A stretch of 64,000 bases of DNA from Enterococcus gilvus ATCC BAA-350 (GTDB taxonomy: Bacteria; Bacillota; Bacilli; Lactobacillales; Enterococcaceae). Shown here in pieces: positions 30,071 through 40,383 of the stretch. The stretch spans positions 1,689,501-1,753,500 of the forward strand of contig NZ_ASWH01000001.1 in assembly GCF_000407545.1 (NCBI RefSeq), read 5' to 3'. Below the pieces are notes generated by a model, which was given only the letters and a program-made list of their open reading frames with translations, did no database searches and was not told the origin of the DNA. Position 1 is the first letter of the stretch; each line of letters begins with the position of its first letter. A program made the position numbers and the translations under genes.

Positions 30071-30653
30071 TTTCAATTGCTGCTTCAATCGCTTGCCATG
30101 CCTCTTCTTTTCCTTTTTTTGTTTCGGAAGAGAAAAGAATGAATGTATCATCGGGATCAAAGTCCAATTTCTTTTTGATTTCACTCGTGTGCTTGTTCCA
30201 CTTTCCACGAGGGATTTTGTCCGCTTTAGTAGCAACCACGATTACTGGGATATTATAGTACTTCAAAAATTCATACATCTGTACGTCTTCTTTACTAGGA
30301 TCATGGCGAACATCTACCAACGAGACCACCGCGCGTAATTGCTTACGGCTGGTAATATAGGTCTCTATCATTTCTCCCCATTTTGCACGTTCCGTTTTAG
30401 AAACTTTTGCGTATCCGTAACCGGGCACGTCTACAAAATGCAGCGCATCTTCAATCAGATAGAAATTTAACGTTTGTGTCTTTCCGGGTTTGCCGGAAGT
30501 CCGTGCTAAATCCTTACGATCAATTAATGTATTGATAAAAGAAGACTTTCCAACATTTGAACGACCTGCCAAAGCGATCTCCGGCAGCTCCGTCTCAGGG
30601 TATTGTTTTGGTGAGACCGCACTAATAACGATCTCTGCATTATGGACTTTCAT
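30057..30653 (-). CDS. ysxC: Ribosome biogenesis GTPase YsxC/EngB
   Basis: This is a 198-residue P-loop GTPase needed for assembly of the large ribosomal subunit. It has G1 [10 protein letters not shown]3 DVPGYG and G4 TKAD, all normal. The gene begins 19 bases after the clpX terminator, with GAAAGGCG before the ATG. In Bacillus subtilis clpX and ysxC are separated by lonB and lonA; here they are adjacent. Confidence 0.97.
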   Translation of the reverse strand: MKVHNAEIVISAVSPKQYPETELPEIALAGRSNVGKSSFINTLIDRKDLARTSGKPGKTQTLNFYLIEDALHFVDVPGYGYAKVSKTERAKWGEMIETYITSRKQLRAVVSLVDVRHDPSKEDVQMYEFLKYYNIPVIVVATKADKIPRGKWNKHTSEIKKKLDFDPDDTFILFSSETKKGKEEAWQAIEAAIEKDQA

Positions 30654-30672
30654 TCTTTCACGCCTTTCAAAA

Positions 30673-30700
30673 AGGGTTCACAAATGACTTTGTGAACCCT
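30673..30700 (-). terminator. Intrinsic terminator of clpX
   Basis: A perfect 12-bp stem (AGGGTTCACAAA) has a 4-base loop and, on the minus strand, TTTTTG after it. It sits between the clpX stop and the ysxC start, so ysxC is expressed by readthrough or by a promoter inside clpX. Confidence 0.85.
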
Positions 30701-30706
30701 CACTTA

Positions 30707-31954
30707 CTAACCTGCTTTTTTCTTGTCGTTGTGGTACTCAATGATAGGTTTTCCTGTTCCTTCAACAGAGTCTTTTGTCACAACAACTTTTTCAATGGAT
30801 TCATCTGAAGGAATATCGAACATAACATCCATCATGACATCTTCAATGATAGAACGCAATCCACGTGCTCCCGTGTTACGAGAGATAGCTTTATCCGCAA
30901 TAGCACTTAAAGCATCCGCGTCGAAGTCTAATTCTGTGTCGTCATAAGAAAGCAGCTTTTGGTATTGTTTGACCAATGCATTTTTTGGTTCAGTCAAAAT
31001 ACGAACCAAATCTTCAGTAGTCAGTTTTTCCAACGCTGTGGTCACTGGCAAACGCCCAATGAATTCAGGGATCAGCCCGAATTTCAAAAGATCTTCAGGA
31101 ATGATCTTTTGCATCATGCTTTCTTCTTCATTGATCTTTTTATTGTTTTTACCAAATCCAATCGTTTTTTCGCCTAAACGGTTTTTAACGATTGTTTCGA
31201 TCCCATCAAAGGCACCACCAACGATAAATAGAATATTTGTCGTATCGATTTGGATAAATTCTTGATGAGGGTGCTTACGTCCACCTTGAGGCGGAACACT
31301 GGCAACCGTTCCTTCAAGAATTTTAAGGAGCGCTTGTTGAACACCTTCGCCGGAAACATCCCGAGTAATCGAAACATTTTCACTTTTACGTGTGATTTTA
31401 TCGATTTCATCAATGTAGATGATTCCCTTTTCAGCACGTTCAACATTGTAATCTGCAGCTTGCAACAGCTTCAATAGAATATTTTCAACATCTTCACCGA
31501 CATAGCCGGCTTCAGTCAAACTCGTTGCATCCGCAATAGCAAATGGCACATTTAAGGTTCTTGCCAATGTTTGAGCTAAGAATGTTTTACCTGACCCTGT
31601 AGGCCCAATCAAACAAATATTACTCTTTTGCAATTCAACTTCATCAATGCCGTCGTTTTCAGTATTTACCCGCTTGTAATGATTATACACAGCAACAGAT
31701 AATGCTTTTTTCGCACGATCTTGACCGATCACATATTGATTTAACACATCTAATAGTTCTTTTGGTTTTGGCACATCAATAAATTCACGAATCGCTTCTT
31801 CATGGAATTCTTCATCTATAATCTCTTTACAAAGGTCGATACATTCATTACAAATGTATACTCCTGGACCCGCGACAACTTTTTTTACTTCTTCTTGGGT
31901 CTTTCCGCAAAATGAACAGCGGACTGTTTCACCTGCGCCTGTGCTCTCATACAT
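30707..31954 (-). CDS. clpX: ATP-dependent Clp protease ATP-binding subunit ClpX
   Basis: ClpX is the AAA+ unfoldase that feeds proteins to ClpP. The 415-residue protein has an N-terminal zinc-binding domain (CSFCGK and CNECIDLC), Walker A GPTGSGKT, Walker [11 protein letters not shown], the pore loop GYVGEDVE and a C-terminal small domain with the sensor-2 region [11 protein letters not shown]. The start at 31954 has AGAGGTG six bases upstream; a GTG three codons earlier overlaps that site. Confidence 0.98.
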   Translation of the reverse strand: MYESTGAGETVRCSFCGKTQEEVKKVVAGPGVYICNECIDLCKEIIDEEFHEEAIREFIDVPKPKELLDVLNQYVIGQDRAKKALSVAVYNHYKRVNTENDGIDEVELQKSNICLIGPTGSGKTFLAQTLARTLNVPFAIADATSLTEAGYVGEDVENILLKLLQAADYNVERAEKGIIYIDEIDKITRKSENVSITRDVSGEGVQQALLKILEGTVASVPPQGGRKHPHQEFIQIDTTNILFIVGGAFDGIETIVKNRLGEKTIGFGKNNKKINEEESMMQKIIPEDLLKFGLIPEFIGRLPVTTALEKLTTEDLVRILTEPKNALVKQYQKLLSYDDTELDFDADALSAIADKAISRNTGARGLRSIIEDVMMDVMFDIPSDESIEKVVVTKDSVEGTGKPIIEYHNDKKKAG

Positions 31955-32076
31955 GGCTTTCACCTCTTGCTTCTTTCTCTACAAGTGTTTCCACGATTGC
32001 AGTCTTTATCTATAATAACATAAAGCGTTGAAAACACAAAGAATCCAAAAGAAATTAGAAAGGAATTTTAAAGAAA

Positions 32077-32103
32077 AAAGTTCTCGAAAAATCGAGAACT
32101 TTT
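32077..32103 (-). terminator. Intrinsic terminator of the GH25 lysozyme gene
   Basis: AAAGTTCTCGA and TCGAGAACTTT form a perfect stem with a 4-base loop, followed on the minus strand by T residues. It lies 4 bases past the stop. Confidence 0.9.
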
Positions 32104-32106
32104 GAT

Positions 32107-33492
32107 CTATTTTGCGTACCAAGCTAATCCTTCATATCTCCAGCCATGCTTAACTAAGTTATTTTTTTCGTTTGTATTCAACGTGTAGTGATGCGAGCCT
32201 GCTTTAGCATTTGGGTTGTACAAGCGATGCAAGGCATTCGGCCCACCGGAATACCAAGAAACTCCTTCGTAGCGCCAGCCTTTTTTGATTAAGTTATCTT
32301 TCTCATAGGCATGAAGTGTGTAATGATGGTCTCCAGCATTCGGGTTATATAAACGGTACACCGGATTGCCTGAGGTCGGTCCGTTCCAACCTATGCCTTC
32401 ATATCTCCAGCCCTTAGAAACCAAGTTGTTTTTTTCAGCAACGTTCTGTGTATAGAAATGTTCTCCGCTATTAGGATTATAGACGCGGTACATTTGGATA
32501 CTATTTGCTGGCGGCTTGGGTGTTGGATTACTAAATGTAGAGGTGTAATCAGCATTGATATCAAAATTCCCGTTCACGCCTGGGAAAGATAATTGAGAGG
32601 ACCACTGCCAAGCACCATATTGCGTATAGAAATTCGTTGTCGAAAGATTATACGGATAGGCAGCAACCCAGATGTTTTTATTTCCAATTACTCCAGCATT
32701 GATTTTCCCCGTATTCAACCAATTCAAACCAACATAATGACGAACATTTCCATATCCTAGTGATTTCAATCGATTTTCAAATGCTCGTGAATTATTCGTA
32801 TGATTTCCTTTGCCTAAAATCTTAGGCTCTTCAATATCGTTAACCATGACTGTTCCGCCACTCAAGCCAAATCTTTTCGCTGCCGCAGCAAAATAATTTG
32901 CTTCTGCTACTGCCTGAGCATCACTCGTGAACCAGCTGTAATGGTATGCCGAAACTTTCATTCCAGCTGCCATGGCGTTATTAATTTGAGATTGTGCATT
33001 TGGATTTGTGTAACTTGTAGCTTCTGTCAATTTTACAACTACACCGGTAACACCATAACTCATCATTTTTTGGAAATTCGCTACAGAAATATTTCCGTTA
33101 TGAGAGGAAATATCTACGAAGCTTTTACTCGGTGTATTGGTATTTGTCGCTGAAACTGAAGGCAATGAAGCAAATAGCTGAATCGACGGATAAAGATCTG
33201 AGCGTCCAGTCGGTAAGTTCATCGTCCCTTCCGGCGTATCTATCTGTCTCTCAGGAGCTGCTGTCTCCTCTTCTGTTTGTTCGGTTGCCTCGTCTTGCTC
33301 CAAACTACTTTCTGTCGAGTCTGTTGACCCCAAGTCTCTCTCTTGTGTGTTCTCAGAACTTGAATCAACCACAGGAACTGTTTCTGTAGTTTGAGTACTA
33401 CTCTCTATTTTATTTTCCTCAGCCAAGACTGATACTGAGAAATTTAAGCACAAAATAGTTAAAAAACTTAATCCAAGAATTTTTTTCTTCAT
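32107..33492 (-). CDS. Secreted GH25 lysozyme (N-acetylmuramidase) with three C-terminal repeats
   Basis: The 461-residue protein begins with a signal peptide (hydrophobic to about residue 24, cleavage after VLA), then a Ser/Thr/Glu-rich linker (about 25-125). A GH25 domain follows (about 127-330) with the catalytic acidic residues in FVDISSHNG and VMVNDIEEP. Three copies (about 335-461) of a 40-residue unit follow, with YNPN...HYT...KGWRYEG, of the DUF5648/YRVYNP type that probably binds the wall. Such enzymes cut MurNAc-GlcNAc bonds as autolysins. It lies between tig and clpX. Confidence 0.92.
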   Translation of the reverse strand: MKKKILGLSFLTILCLNFSVSVLAEENKIESSTQTTETVPVVDSSSENTQERDLGSTDSTESSLEQDEATEQTEEETAAPERQIDTPEGTMNLPTGRSDLYPSIQLFASLPSVSATNTNTPSKSFVDISSHNGNISVANFQKMMSYGVTGVVVKLTEATSYTNPNAQSQINNAMAAGMKVSAYHYSWFTSDAQAVAEANYFAAAAKRFGLSGGTVMVNDIEEPKILGKGNHTNNSRAFENRLKSLGYGNVRHYVGLNWLNTGKINAGVIGNKNIWVAAYPYNLSTTNFYTQYGAWQWSSQLSFPGVNGNFDINADYTSTFSNPTPKPPANSIQMYRVYNPNSGEHFYTQNVAEKNNLVSKGWRYEGIGWNGPTSGNPVYRLYNPNAGDHHYTLHAYEKDNLIKKGWRYEGVSWYSGGPNALHRLYNPNAKAGSHHYTLNTNEKNNLVKHGWRYEGLAWYAK

Positions 33493-33685
33493 TTTCTCCT
33501 CCTTAAGGTATAAAGCACAAATAGTTCGAAAAGTATAAAATTACCAATTAACAAAAGTCATTAATAATTCAATTTTACCAAATTTAAGAGATTTTTTGAA
33601 GTTATTCGTTATAATTATCGATAAAAAAGAGAAAACTAATTTTGTCCCTTGATGGGCTCCCAATCTACAGCCTTTAGACACAAAA

Positions 33686-33716
33686 AAGCATGTAGCACAA
33701 AACGCGCTACATGCTT
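33686..33716 (-). terminator. Intrinsic terminator of tig
   Basis: AAGCATGTAGC and GCTACATGCTT form an 11-bp stem with a 9-base loop, followed on the minus strand by a T run. The remaining sequence up to the GH25 gene is AT-rich and presumably holds its promoter. Confidence 0.9.
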
Positions 33717-33731
33717 AAAATCATTCGTTGA

Positions 33732-35015
33732 TTATTTTTCTACTGCTGTACCTGTTACTAATTCTACAGCTTTTTTCATTTTGATATCGTGTTCTAACAT
33801 ATCTTCTGTTAATACACGTTTGATTTGGTCTTCAGGCATTTGGTACATTTCAGCCAAATCTTTGATTTCTTTCGCGATGTCTTCTTCAGAAGCTTCAATT
33901 TTTTCAGCTTCAACGATTGCTTCCATCACTAGATTTGTTTTCACGCGGTTCTCAGCTTCACCTTCAAATTGTGTATGAAGATCTTCTTCAGTAGAACCAG
34001 TTAATTGATAATACATTTCTGGAGAGATTCCTTGACGTTGCATATTGTTTAAGAATTCATCCATTGAACGGTGAACTTCGTCGTGCACCATTACATGTGG
34101 AAGTTCAACGATTTCAGCATTTTCAACGGCTTGCTTGATTGCAGCTTCGTCTTTTGCTTCTTTCGCAGCTTCTTCTTTTTGTTTTGTCAATTCATCACGG
34201 TACTTCGTTTTTAACTCATCTAAAGAATTTACTTCTTCATCCACGTCTTTTGCGAAGTCATCATCTAATTCAGGTAATTCTTTTGCTTTTACTTCATGGA
34301 TAGTTACTTTGAATACAGCTTCTTTACCAGCAAGATCTTCTGCTTGGTAGTCTTCTGGGAAAGTAACTGTTACATCTAGGTTTTCACCTGCTTTGTGACC
34401 AACTAATTGTTCTTCAAAGCCTGGGATGAATGAACCAGAACCTAATTCAAGTGAATAGTTTTCACCTTTGCCGCCTTCAAACGCTTCGCCATCAACGAAA
34501 CCTTCAAAGTCAATTACTGCAGTATCTTCGTTTTCAGCAGCTTCGTCTTCTTTGATGACTAATTCAGCTTGAGATTCTTGTTCTGATTTCAAGCGTGCAT
34601 CTACATCTGCATCTGATACTTCTACTTCTTGTTTAGGAACTTCTAATTCTTTGTAGTCGCCTAGCTTCACTTCAGGTTTTACAGTTACTTCTGCTTTGAT
34701 CACCCAAGTTTCGCCTTTTTCCATGCTGTCTACATCGATTTTTGGTTGAGAAACTGGATCGATTCCCGCTTCTTTTACAGCTGCTTCATAAGCAACTGGT
34801 AATACGTCGTTCAAAGCATCTTCATATAACGCTTCTTCACCGTACATACGGTTAAATACTTGGCGAGAAACTTTCCCTTTACGGAAGCCAGGTACGTTAA
34901 GATTTTTCTTTACTTTGTTGAATGCATTTGTTAATCCTTTTTGAATCTCAGTTTGTTCAATTGAGAAAGTTAACACACCATCGTTGGCGCCTGTTTTTTC
35001 AAAATTTGCAGTCAC
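33732..35015 (-). CDS. tig: Trigger factor, ribosome-associated chaperone
   Basis: Trigger factor binds nascent chains at the ribosome exit tunnel. The 427-residue protein has the N-terminal ribosome-binding domain with the signature GFRKGKVSR near residue 44, a central FKBP-type prolyl isomerase domain (about 160-245) and a helical C-terminal chaperone domain. The start is GTG, supported by GGAGG eight bases upstream. Its neighbours (TPR protein upstream, clpX downstream) match the ysoA-tig-clpX order of Bacillus. Confidence 0.98.
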   Translation of the reverse strand: MTANFEKTGANDGVLTFSIEQTEIQKGLTNAFNKVKKNLNVPGFRKGKVSRQVFNRMYGEEALYEDALNDVLPVAYEAAVKEAGIDPVSQPKIDVDSMEKGETWVIKAEVTVKPEVKLGDYKELEVPKQEVEVSDADVDARLKSEQESQAELVIKEDEAAENEDTAVIDFEGFVDGEAFEGGKGENYSLELGSGSFIPGFEEQLVGHKAGENLDVTVTFPEDYQAEDLAGKEAVFKVTIHEVKAKELPELDDDFAKDVDEEVNSLDELKTKYRDELTKQKEEAAKEAKDEAAIKQAVENAEIVELPHVMVHDEVHRSMDEFLNNMQRQGISPEMYYQLTGSTEEDLHTQFEGEAENRVKTNLVMEAIVEAEKIEASEEDIAKEIKDLAEMYQMPEDQIKRVLTEDMLEHDIKMKKAVELVTGTAVEK

Positions 35016-35118
35016 TTTTGTTCCCTCCGAATACTAATATACTTGCATTTTACATACCATTAAATATTACACTACTGATTGTGAAATGTAAATATAAAGC
35101 TTTTACTCTCGGCAGTTT

Positions 35119-36042
35119 TTAATGATAATCGAACATCCGTTGTTTAATCTTATGGCGAATAAATTCAATCCCTTCATCCAATGGTTCTGATTGAACGGAA
35201 TACTCTGATAAATAACTCGCTGCCCAAGCCTCAGGTTTCATGAAAGAGCGTTGCATCGGATAGACAAAGGCCATTTCCAACTTGACTTGCTCTAAGAGAT
35301 TGGACAAGAGGACGGGATCTTCATCTTCTAATTTTTCAGTTAGCTTTTCTTCGATCCGATATTGCAGAGTCTCGTCAAACTCTGAGTCTGCTGGAGACAG
35401 CTCGATTATTTCATCTAAGATCGTCAAGTAGCGGACTTTTTCAGTCACGCCGACCCGAGCCAAACTCTCAAATAAGTAACTGCGTACTAAAGGTGCGACT
35501 TCGGAGTCGATCATAAAAGCCTCAGCAACGACTTTTAAACGCTCCTCTGGAAGTTCTTTCGCTTTTCTGACTAAAACCAACTGCTCCATCGGTATCAATG
35601 AAGGCAATTCGCTCAGTTCTCTTTCTAATTCTTTCATGAGAGCCTGCTGTTGACGCTGATAAAAGCTCTCTTGGTCATCGATTCGCATCAACCAAAGATT
35701 CTTTTGTTCTTTCGTTAAACGATCTCCTTTTTGCACTCGCCAAAAGAATTCTCTCGCTGAGAAGAAATTCTGAGCATACAATTGAATCTGCAAAAACAAA
35801 TCAATTGTTTCCGGTGTCTCAAGATAACTGTCTGACTCCTCTTGCGCATATTCTAACGCCTCGGAGAAGTTTCCTTGCTCCAAAGCTAAACTTGCGATTA
35901 ACCGATTCAGCTTTGGTGAAGGGTTTTCTTGATACGCACGCTTATAGTTGTCTAATGCTTTAGAATAATTACCTGCTGAAAATGCTTCTTCCGCAAGTGA
36001 TAAATAATAGTGATCGTTGTTTGGAAAATCTATCGGATTCAT
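35119..36042 (-). CDS. Tetratricopeptide repeat protein (YsoA-like position)
   Basis: This 307-residue soluble protein has N-terminal TPR helices (YYLSLAEEAFSAGNYSKALDNYKRAYQENP, then a second unit) and a mostly helical, acidic remainder. TPRs mediate protein-protein contacts; the partner is unknown. By order it corresponds to Bacillus ysoA, which lies directly before tig. Its ATG follows the RDD-gene stop by two bases, with AGAGAGGA about 12 bases upstream, so it is probably translated by coupling. Confidence 0.8.
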   Translation of the reverse strand: MNPIDFPNNDHYYLSLAEEAFSAGNYSKALDNYKRAYQENPSPKLNRLIASLALEQGNFSEALEYAQEESDSYLETPETIDLFLQIQLYAQNFFSAREFFWRVQKGDRLTKEQKNLWLMRIDDQESFYQRQQQALMKELERELSELPSLIPMEQLVLVRKAKELPEERLKVVAEAFMIDSEVAPLVRSYLFESLARVGVTEKVRYLTILDEIIELSPADSEFDETLQYRIEEKLTEKLEDEDPVLLSNLLEQVKLEMAFVYPMQRSFMKPEAWAASYLSEYSVQSEPLDEGIEFIRHKIKQRMFDYH

Positions 36043-36044
36043 CC

Positions 36045-36584
36045 TTACTTAAAATCCTCTCTAGCTGTTAATAAATTTAATGTTACTACACTTGTGTCTG
36101 AAAAATAATCACCGATGTGCTGTTTCGTAGGTGTAAAAATCGTGACAAGATAACCTAGCATAAAAAACGAGCCTCGCAGAATAAATCGGCATGCTCCTTC
36201 ACGGACTAAAACAGTTTTCCACGACAGCTGCTCTTCTATAAAGCAGATCACACGAATGCCAAAAATCATTTTCCCAATGGTTTGCCCATGGTTTAACTTC
36301 GTCAGCAAAATGAAATAGGCTAAATAGAGGATCACTGCAGTTAGTCCATAAGCGCTAAGCAATTCATTACTCTTGGTTAAGCCGAATACAGCTATTGGTA
36401 TGCGTGTGACAATTCCTGTAATGGCTGAAATACAGATCAGATCTACAAGATAGGCAAAAAAACGAATCCAGAAACCTGCATAAAAATAATTTGGATAGTC
36501 ATGAAACTGAGGACTTTGTCTTTTCTTCTCAAGCAACTGTGTTACTGGACCTACCGCAGGTCTTTGTGGTGTCTCTTCAGTCAT
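36045..36584 (-). CDS. RDD family membrane protein
   Basis: This 179-residue membrane protein has the RDD pattern: an Arg followed by paired Asp in the first helix region (WIRFFAYLVDLICISAI) and GQTIGKMIFGIRVI in the loop. RDD proteins have been linked to sodium and osmotic tolerance in other bacteria, but their transport function is not settled. Its ribosome site (GGAGGTGAG) is formed by the last codons of sppA, so the two are coupled. Confidence 0.87.
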   Translation of the reverse strand: MTEETPQRPAVGPVTQLLEKKRQSPQFHDYPNYFYAGFWIRFFAYLVDLICISAITGIVTRIPIAVFGLTKSNELLSAYGLTAVILYLAYFILLTKLNHGQTIGKMIFGIRVICFIEEQLSWKTVLVREGACRFILRGSFFMLGYLVTIFTPTKQHIGDYFSDTSVVTLNLLTAREDFK

Positions 36585-36586
36585 CT

Positions 36587-37615
36587 CTACTCACCTCCAT
36601 AGAGATACATCGCTTTAGGCGCTTGTGGCGTACCAATACTCTCAACGATATTGGCAACCACTTCTTCTTGGGAAGGTTTAATCCCTTGAAGGTCGGCTAG
36701 GCTGCTTCCTAACCATGTATTCATGAAATTCGTGCTGCCATCGGTATACGAAATTACCTTCGCATCTTCCAGCTTTTTATCTTTTCGTAAAGCAGCCAGC
36801 GCTTCGTCTGGGTAACCAATCGCATCCACCAATCCATTTTCAACTGCTTGAGCCCCATCGTAAATTCTGCCATCGGCTAATTCTCTCACTTTTTTCTCGT
36901 CCATGCCGCGGCCCGTTGCCACTACCTTGACGAAGCGACCATACATGCTGTCTACAAATGCTTGGAGTACTTCTTTGTCTTCTTTTGTTTGAGGTCGTGA
37001 CGTAGAACCGATATCTTTTAGAGCGCCACTCTTGATCGTAGCATCAGTGATACCCAGTTTTTCCATTAATCCTGAATAATTCATGCTAGATATGATGACC
37101 CCGATCGATCCGGTCATTGTATCTTCGGCAGCGAAAATGCGATCCGAATTAGCAGAGATGTAATATCCTCCACTAGCGGCCTGACTCTCCATGGAAGTAT
37201 AAATTGGAATCTTTCTGTCTTCTTGGATTTCCTTCAGTGCTCGAGTGATCTCTGCGGTCTCATATACGGCCCCGCCTGGAGAATTAACCTCCAATAAGAT
37301 CCCCTTTACATCGGAATCATTTTTTATTTTAGTTAATTGTTGCATAAAAGAAGCATGATTGTAGCCTCCAGTTGAAAACAATCCGCTGGTACCGTCATTA
37401 ATGATTGCTCCTTCTACTACTAATTTAGCAATCTTGTCCTTGCTTGATCCAGCCTCTTCTACTTTTTCTTGAGGCTCTCCTGTACCATATAACAATTCAT
37501 TTACTTGGCTAAGCTCTTCTTTGTTTGCTTCTTTTTTATTGATTGTTGAAGATAGTGCCGAAAAAATTACTAACACTACCGCTATACCCACTGCAATCCA
37601 ACGTCTTTTATTCAT
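36587..37615 (-). CDS. sppA: Signal peptide peptidase SppA
   Basis: SppA degrades leftover signal peptides and other membrane peptides. The 342-residue protein has one N-terminal helix (residues 5-22) and a single S49 protease domain. The nucleophile serine lies in TMTGSIGVIIS and the general-base lysine in SGALKDIGS, about 50 residues later as in Bacillus SppA. The family motif SQAASGGYYISA is present. It heads the sppA-RDD-TPR run. Confidence 0.95.
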   Translation of the reverse strand: MNKRRWIAVGIAVVLVIFSALSSTINKKEANKEELSQVNELLYGTGEPQEKVEEAGSSKDKIAKLVVEGAIINDGTSGLFSTGGYNHASFMQQLTKIKNDSDVKGILLEVNSPGGAVYETAEITRALKEIQEDRKIPIYTSMESQAASGGYYISANSDRIFAAEDTMTGSIGVIISSMNYSGLMEKLGITDATIKSGALKDIGSTSRPQTKEDKEVLQAFVDSMYGRFVKVVATGRGMDEKKVRELADGRIYDGAQAVENGLVDAIGYPDEALAALRKDKKLEDAKVISYTDGSTNFMNTWLGSSLADLQGIKPSQEEVVANIVESIGTPQAPKAMYLYGGE

Positions 37616-37694
37616 CTTTTTCCTCCTCGATAATAATACTACTTTCTATAGTTTGTACTTTGAAACGTACTTGATAAGATCTACCATTGAACTA

Positions 37695-37982
37695 TCAGTA
37701 GAGATTTCTGATGATCAATACCTTTTCGATAGGCCCTTCGCCCTTCATTTTCTCTGCTTTTTCCAGCAATGCATAGCCGCCGAACAGCTCCTTCGTTAAA
37801 GGGTCCTCGATTTTAAATGCCTGTGCGTCTTCTATACTTAACGCGTCCGGATTAATTTCTTGAATACTATCCCAGCCAGTATCTAAGAAAATTTTTGTTT
37901 CATCAGTGATTTCCTTATTTTTATCGAGTTCTGTTAAAAACTTGCGTAATTCACCGACTGTTAAATTGTTTGGTTGATTCAT
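37695..37982 (-). CDS. Unrecognised small acidic protein (95 residues)
   Basis: I do not recognise this protein. It begins MNQPNNLTVGELRKFLTELD and is soluble, acidic and probably alpha-beta (TDETKIFLDTGWDSIQEI; a C-terminal strand EKVLIIRN). GAGGAGG lies seven bases before the chosen ATG at 37982; a longer frame to 38054 has no such site. It is divergent from glmS and 79 bases upstream of sppA on the same strand, so it may be expressed together with it. Confidence 0.65.
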   Translation of the reverse strand: MNQPNNLTVGELRKFLTELDKNKEITDETKIFLDTGWDSIQEINPDALSIEDAQAFKIEDPLTKELFGGYALLEKAEKMKGEGPIEKVLIIRNLY

Positions 37983-38198
37983 TCTGCTTTCCTCCTCGAT
38001 TGTTCCGTGAGAATGGTCCTCACAAGAGACTGCCTTTCTTGGCAAACATATCAAACAAACTAAAAAACGGCGCTTTTGAATGATACTTCTCTATTTTACC
38101 TTATTATCAAGAGAGATGAAATGCAGAAGCAAATTTACTGTATGCTCTCACTTTTCACAAATTACATATATACCAATTACATATAAATAAAAAAATAT

Positions 38199-38227
38199 TT
38201 GACTATCCTCTTGGTTTATATTATATT
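38199..38227 (+). promoter_or_regulatory. Promoter of glmS
   Basis: -35 TTGACT (38199-38204), a 17-base spacer and -10 TATATT (38222-38227) each match consensus at five of six bases. The region from 37983 to here is otherwise AT-rich with nothing recognisable. Confidence 0.75.
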
Positions 38228-38279
38228 AGTCATTGTTTCCGGTATTAAAACAAAAAAATCTTAATTAGACCAATAAGAT

Positions 38280-38440
38280 AGCGCCAGACCTTTTTAAAGG
38301 TGACGAGGAAGAAGCTTATCGAATTATTCGGCGGGTGGCTTCAGGGCAGCTGTGCTCTACAGATCATTACAAAAACTTGATAAAAGAACAAAAAAGTGAT
38401 CAGACAGCTCGGAAACATATAATGATAGGAAAGTAGGAAA
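38280..38440 (+). promoter_or_regulatory. glmS ribozyme (glucosamine-6-phosphate-activated self-cleaving riboswitch)
   Basis: The conserved glmS ribozyme core is present in order: GCGCCAGA (38281-38288), TGACGAGG (38301-38308), TTATCGA (38316-38322), TTCGGCGGGTG (38327-38337), then a long arm around 38385-38410. Cleavage is expected between A38280 and G38281. In this established class, glucosamine 6-phosphate promotes cleavage of the mRNA, which is then degraded. It lies directly upstream of glmS and fills most of the 463-base gap before it. Confidence 0.93.
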
Positions 38441-38445
38441 GCATT

Positions 38446-40254
38446 ATGTGTGGAATTGTAGGGATTGTAGGAAATGAGCAAGCAACAGATATTTTAGTGA
38501 ACGGCTTGGAGAAATTGGAATATCGCGGATATGACTCAGCAGGCATTTTTGTTGCAGATCAGAAGGAGGACTTCTTAGTAAAGTCCCAAGGACGAATCAA
38601 AGAACTTGCAGAAAAAATCAATGAAGGTGTTCATGGAACGATCGGGATTGGTCATACGCGTTGGGCAACACACGGTGAGCCTAGCGAAGAAAATGCGCAT
38701 CCCCACACGTCACAGAGCAAACGATTCATATTGGTCCATAATGGCGTGATCGAAAACTATGACGAATTAAAGCAGAAATATTTAGCAGACGATGTTTTTT
38801 ATGGTGAAACGGATACTGAGATCGTTGTTCATTTAATTGAACACTTTGCAAATCAAGGGGTTTCTACTAAAGAAGCTTTACGTTTAGCTTTGAAAGAAAT
38901 TCATGGTTCTTACGCGTTTGGATTAATTGATAAAGAAGACCGTGAAACAATCTATGTTGCAAAAAACAAGAGCCCTCTGCTCATCGGTTTGGGTGACGGA
39001 TTCAATGTTGTCTGCAGTGATGCGATGGCCATGTTAGAACAAACAAATCAGTTTGTTGAAATCAATGATGGCGAAATGGTCATTGTCACAAAAGACCATG
39101 TTGAGATTGAAGATGAGAACGGCAACGAAATTCAACGTGCCCCTTACGAAGCAAAAATTGATCTTTCAGATATGGAAAAGGGCACATACCCTTACTATAT
39201 GTTGAAAGAGATTGATGAACAACCTGCTACGATGCGTCGGATCATCAGTGAATACACAGATGAAACAGGAACCGTCGTTATCGAAGACGAACTACTGCAA
39301 AGTTTACTAGCAAGCGATCGAATTTATATCGTTGCATGCGGCACAAGTAATAATGCTGGCTGGGCCAGCAAGCAAATCATTGAAGGTTTAGCCAACATTC
39401 CAGTGGAAATCCATTTATCCAGCGAATTTGGGTATAACATGCCTTTGCTCTCAGAAAAACCATTTTTCATTTACCTGACACAAAGTGGCGAAACTGCGGA
39501 TAGTCGACAAGTGCTAGTTAAGACAAATGACTTAGGCTACCCTTCCCTTACAGTAACGAATGTAGCGGGCTCCACCCTATCTCGTGAAGCAAGTTACACT
39601 ATGCTTTTACATGCGGGACCAGAAATCGCTGTTGCGTCAACTAAAGCTTACACTGCACAAATCGCTGCTTTGACTGTTTTAGCGAAAGCAGTTGGCGAAG
39701 CGAAAGGCATTTCTGCTGCAAAAGAATTTGATTTGACAAAAGAATTGGGAATCGCTGCGAATGCTATGGATGTCATGATCGCAGAAAAAGCAACGATCGA
39801 AGAGATTGCCGAGGCGTATTTAGCAACTACTCGCAATGCCTTTTATATTGGACGTGCAGAAGATTATTACGTTTCAATGGAAGTTGCTTTGAAATTGAAA
39901 GAAATTTCATATATCCAAGCAGAAGGCTTTGCTGCCGGTGAATTGAAACACGGGACCATCGCCCTTGTAGAGGAAGGAACTCCAGTGATAGGTATCATTA
40001 CTGAAGCAGTGACCGCACCACATACGCGCGGAAATCTTCGTGAAGTTGAAAGTCGCGGAGCACACACCTTAGTGATTGTGTCAGAAGAATTGAGCAAAGA
40101 TGGCGATCAAATCATCTTACCTGTTGTACATCAATTCTTACGTCCTCTTGTTTCTGTGATTCCTGGACAACTGATTGCTTACTATGCAACCTTATTGCGC
40201 GGGTATGATGTTGACAAGCCTCGTAATTTGGCAAAATCAGTAACAGTAGAATAG
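38446..40254 (+). CDS. glmS: Glutamine--fructose-6-phosphate aminotransferase (isomerizing)
   Basis: GlmS makes glucosamine 6-phosphate, the first amino-sugar precursor of peptidoglycan. The 602-residue enzyme has the N-terminal glutaminase with catalytic Cys2 ([10 protein letters not shown]), GHTRWATHG, and two C-terminal SIS domains ([12 protein letters not shown] and [24 protein letters not shown]), ending [11 protein letters not shown] as expected. It is preceded by the glmS ribozyme. It converges on glmM, the next enzyme of the pathway, across an inserted IS. Confidence 0.98.
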   Translation: MCGIVGIVGNEQATDILVNGLEKLEYRGYDSAGIFVADQKEDFLVKSQGRIKELAEKINEGVHGTIGIGHTRWATHGEPSEENAHPHTSQSKRFILVHNGVIENYDELKQKYLADDVFYGETDTEIVVHLIEHFANQGVSTKEALRLALKEIHGSYAFGLIDKEDRETIYVAKNKSPLLIGLGDGFNVVCSDAMAMLEQTNQFVEINDGEMVIVTKDHVEIEDENGNEIQRAPYEAKIDLSDMEKGTYPYYMLKEIDEQPATMRRIISEYTDETGTVVIEDELLQSLLASDRIYIVACGTSNNAGWASKQIIEGLANIPVEIHLSSEFGYNMPLLSEKPFFIYLTQSGETADSRQVLVKTNDLGYPSLTVTNVAGSTLSREASYTMLLHAGPEIAVASTKAYTAQIAALTVLAKAVGEAKGISAAKEFDLTKELGIAANAMDVMIAEKATIEEIAEAYLATTRNAFYIGRAEDYYVSMEVALKLKEISYIQAEGFAAGELKHGTIALVEEGTPVIGIITEAVTAPHTRGNLREVESRGAHTLVIVSEELSKDGDQIILPVVHQFLRPLVSVIPGQLIAYYATLLRGYDVDKPRNLAKSVTVE

Positions 40255-40260
40255 CTTTAT

Positions 40261-40286
40261 AAAGGTTGAGAATTCTCTCAACCTTT
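40261..40286 (+). terminator. Intrinsic terminator of glmS
   Basis: AAAGGTTGAGA and TCTCAACCTTT form a perfect 11-bp stem with a 4-base loop, followed by T residues. It is intact and lies before the IS insertion. Confidence 0.93.
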
Positions 40287-40331
40287 TTTTATATTTAAAA
40301 ACACAAAAAAGGCACTCGGTCTAAACACGAC

Positions 40332-40356
40332 TGAAGTGCGCCCCTTAAGTTAGACC
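40332..40356 (+). repeat. Left terminal inverted repeat of the IS
   Basis: It starts TGAAGTG at the tip and ends AGTTAGACC. It matches the right repeat (reverse complement) at 20 of 25 positions, with mismatches in the centre. Confidence 0.88.
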
Positions 40357-40382
40357 AGAAAATCTAACTTAAGGGGTTTTTT
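40341..40382 (+). terminator. Inward-facing terminator at the left end of the IS, also hiding the orfA ribosome site
   Basis: CCCCTTAAGTTAGA (40341-40354) pairs perfectly over 14 bp with TCTAACTTAAGGGG (40363-40376), followed by TTTTTT. Transcripts entering from glmS would stop here. The AAGGGG at the end of the second arm is also the orfA ribosome binding site, so any readthrough RNA would have it buried. Confidence 0.85.
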
Positions 40383-40383
40383 A

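Noticed and set aside
33132-33389. An 85-codon plus-strand frame opposite the GH25 linker
   Set aside because: It mirrors the Ser/Thr/Glu-rich linker on the other strand and has no credible start signal.
32107-33492. The GH25 gene as a phage endolysin or prophage remnant
   Set aside because: It has its own signal peptide and wall-binding repeats, and there is no holin, integrase or other phage gene nearby.
37983-38198. A possible small gene or regulatory RNA in the AT-rich part of the gap upstream of glmS
   Set aside because: No frame with a ribosome site and no clear structure was found apart from the glmS promoter and ribozyme that follow.
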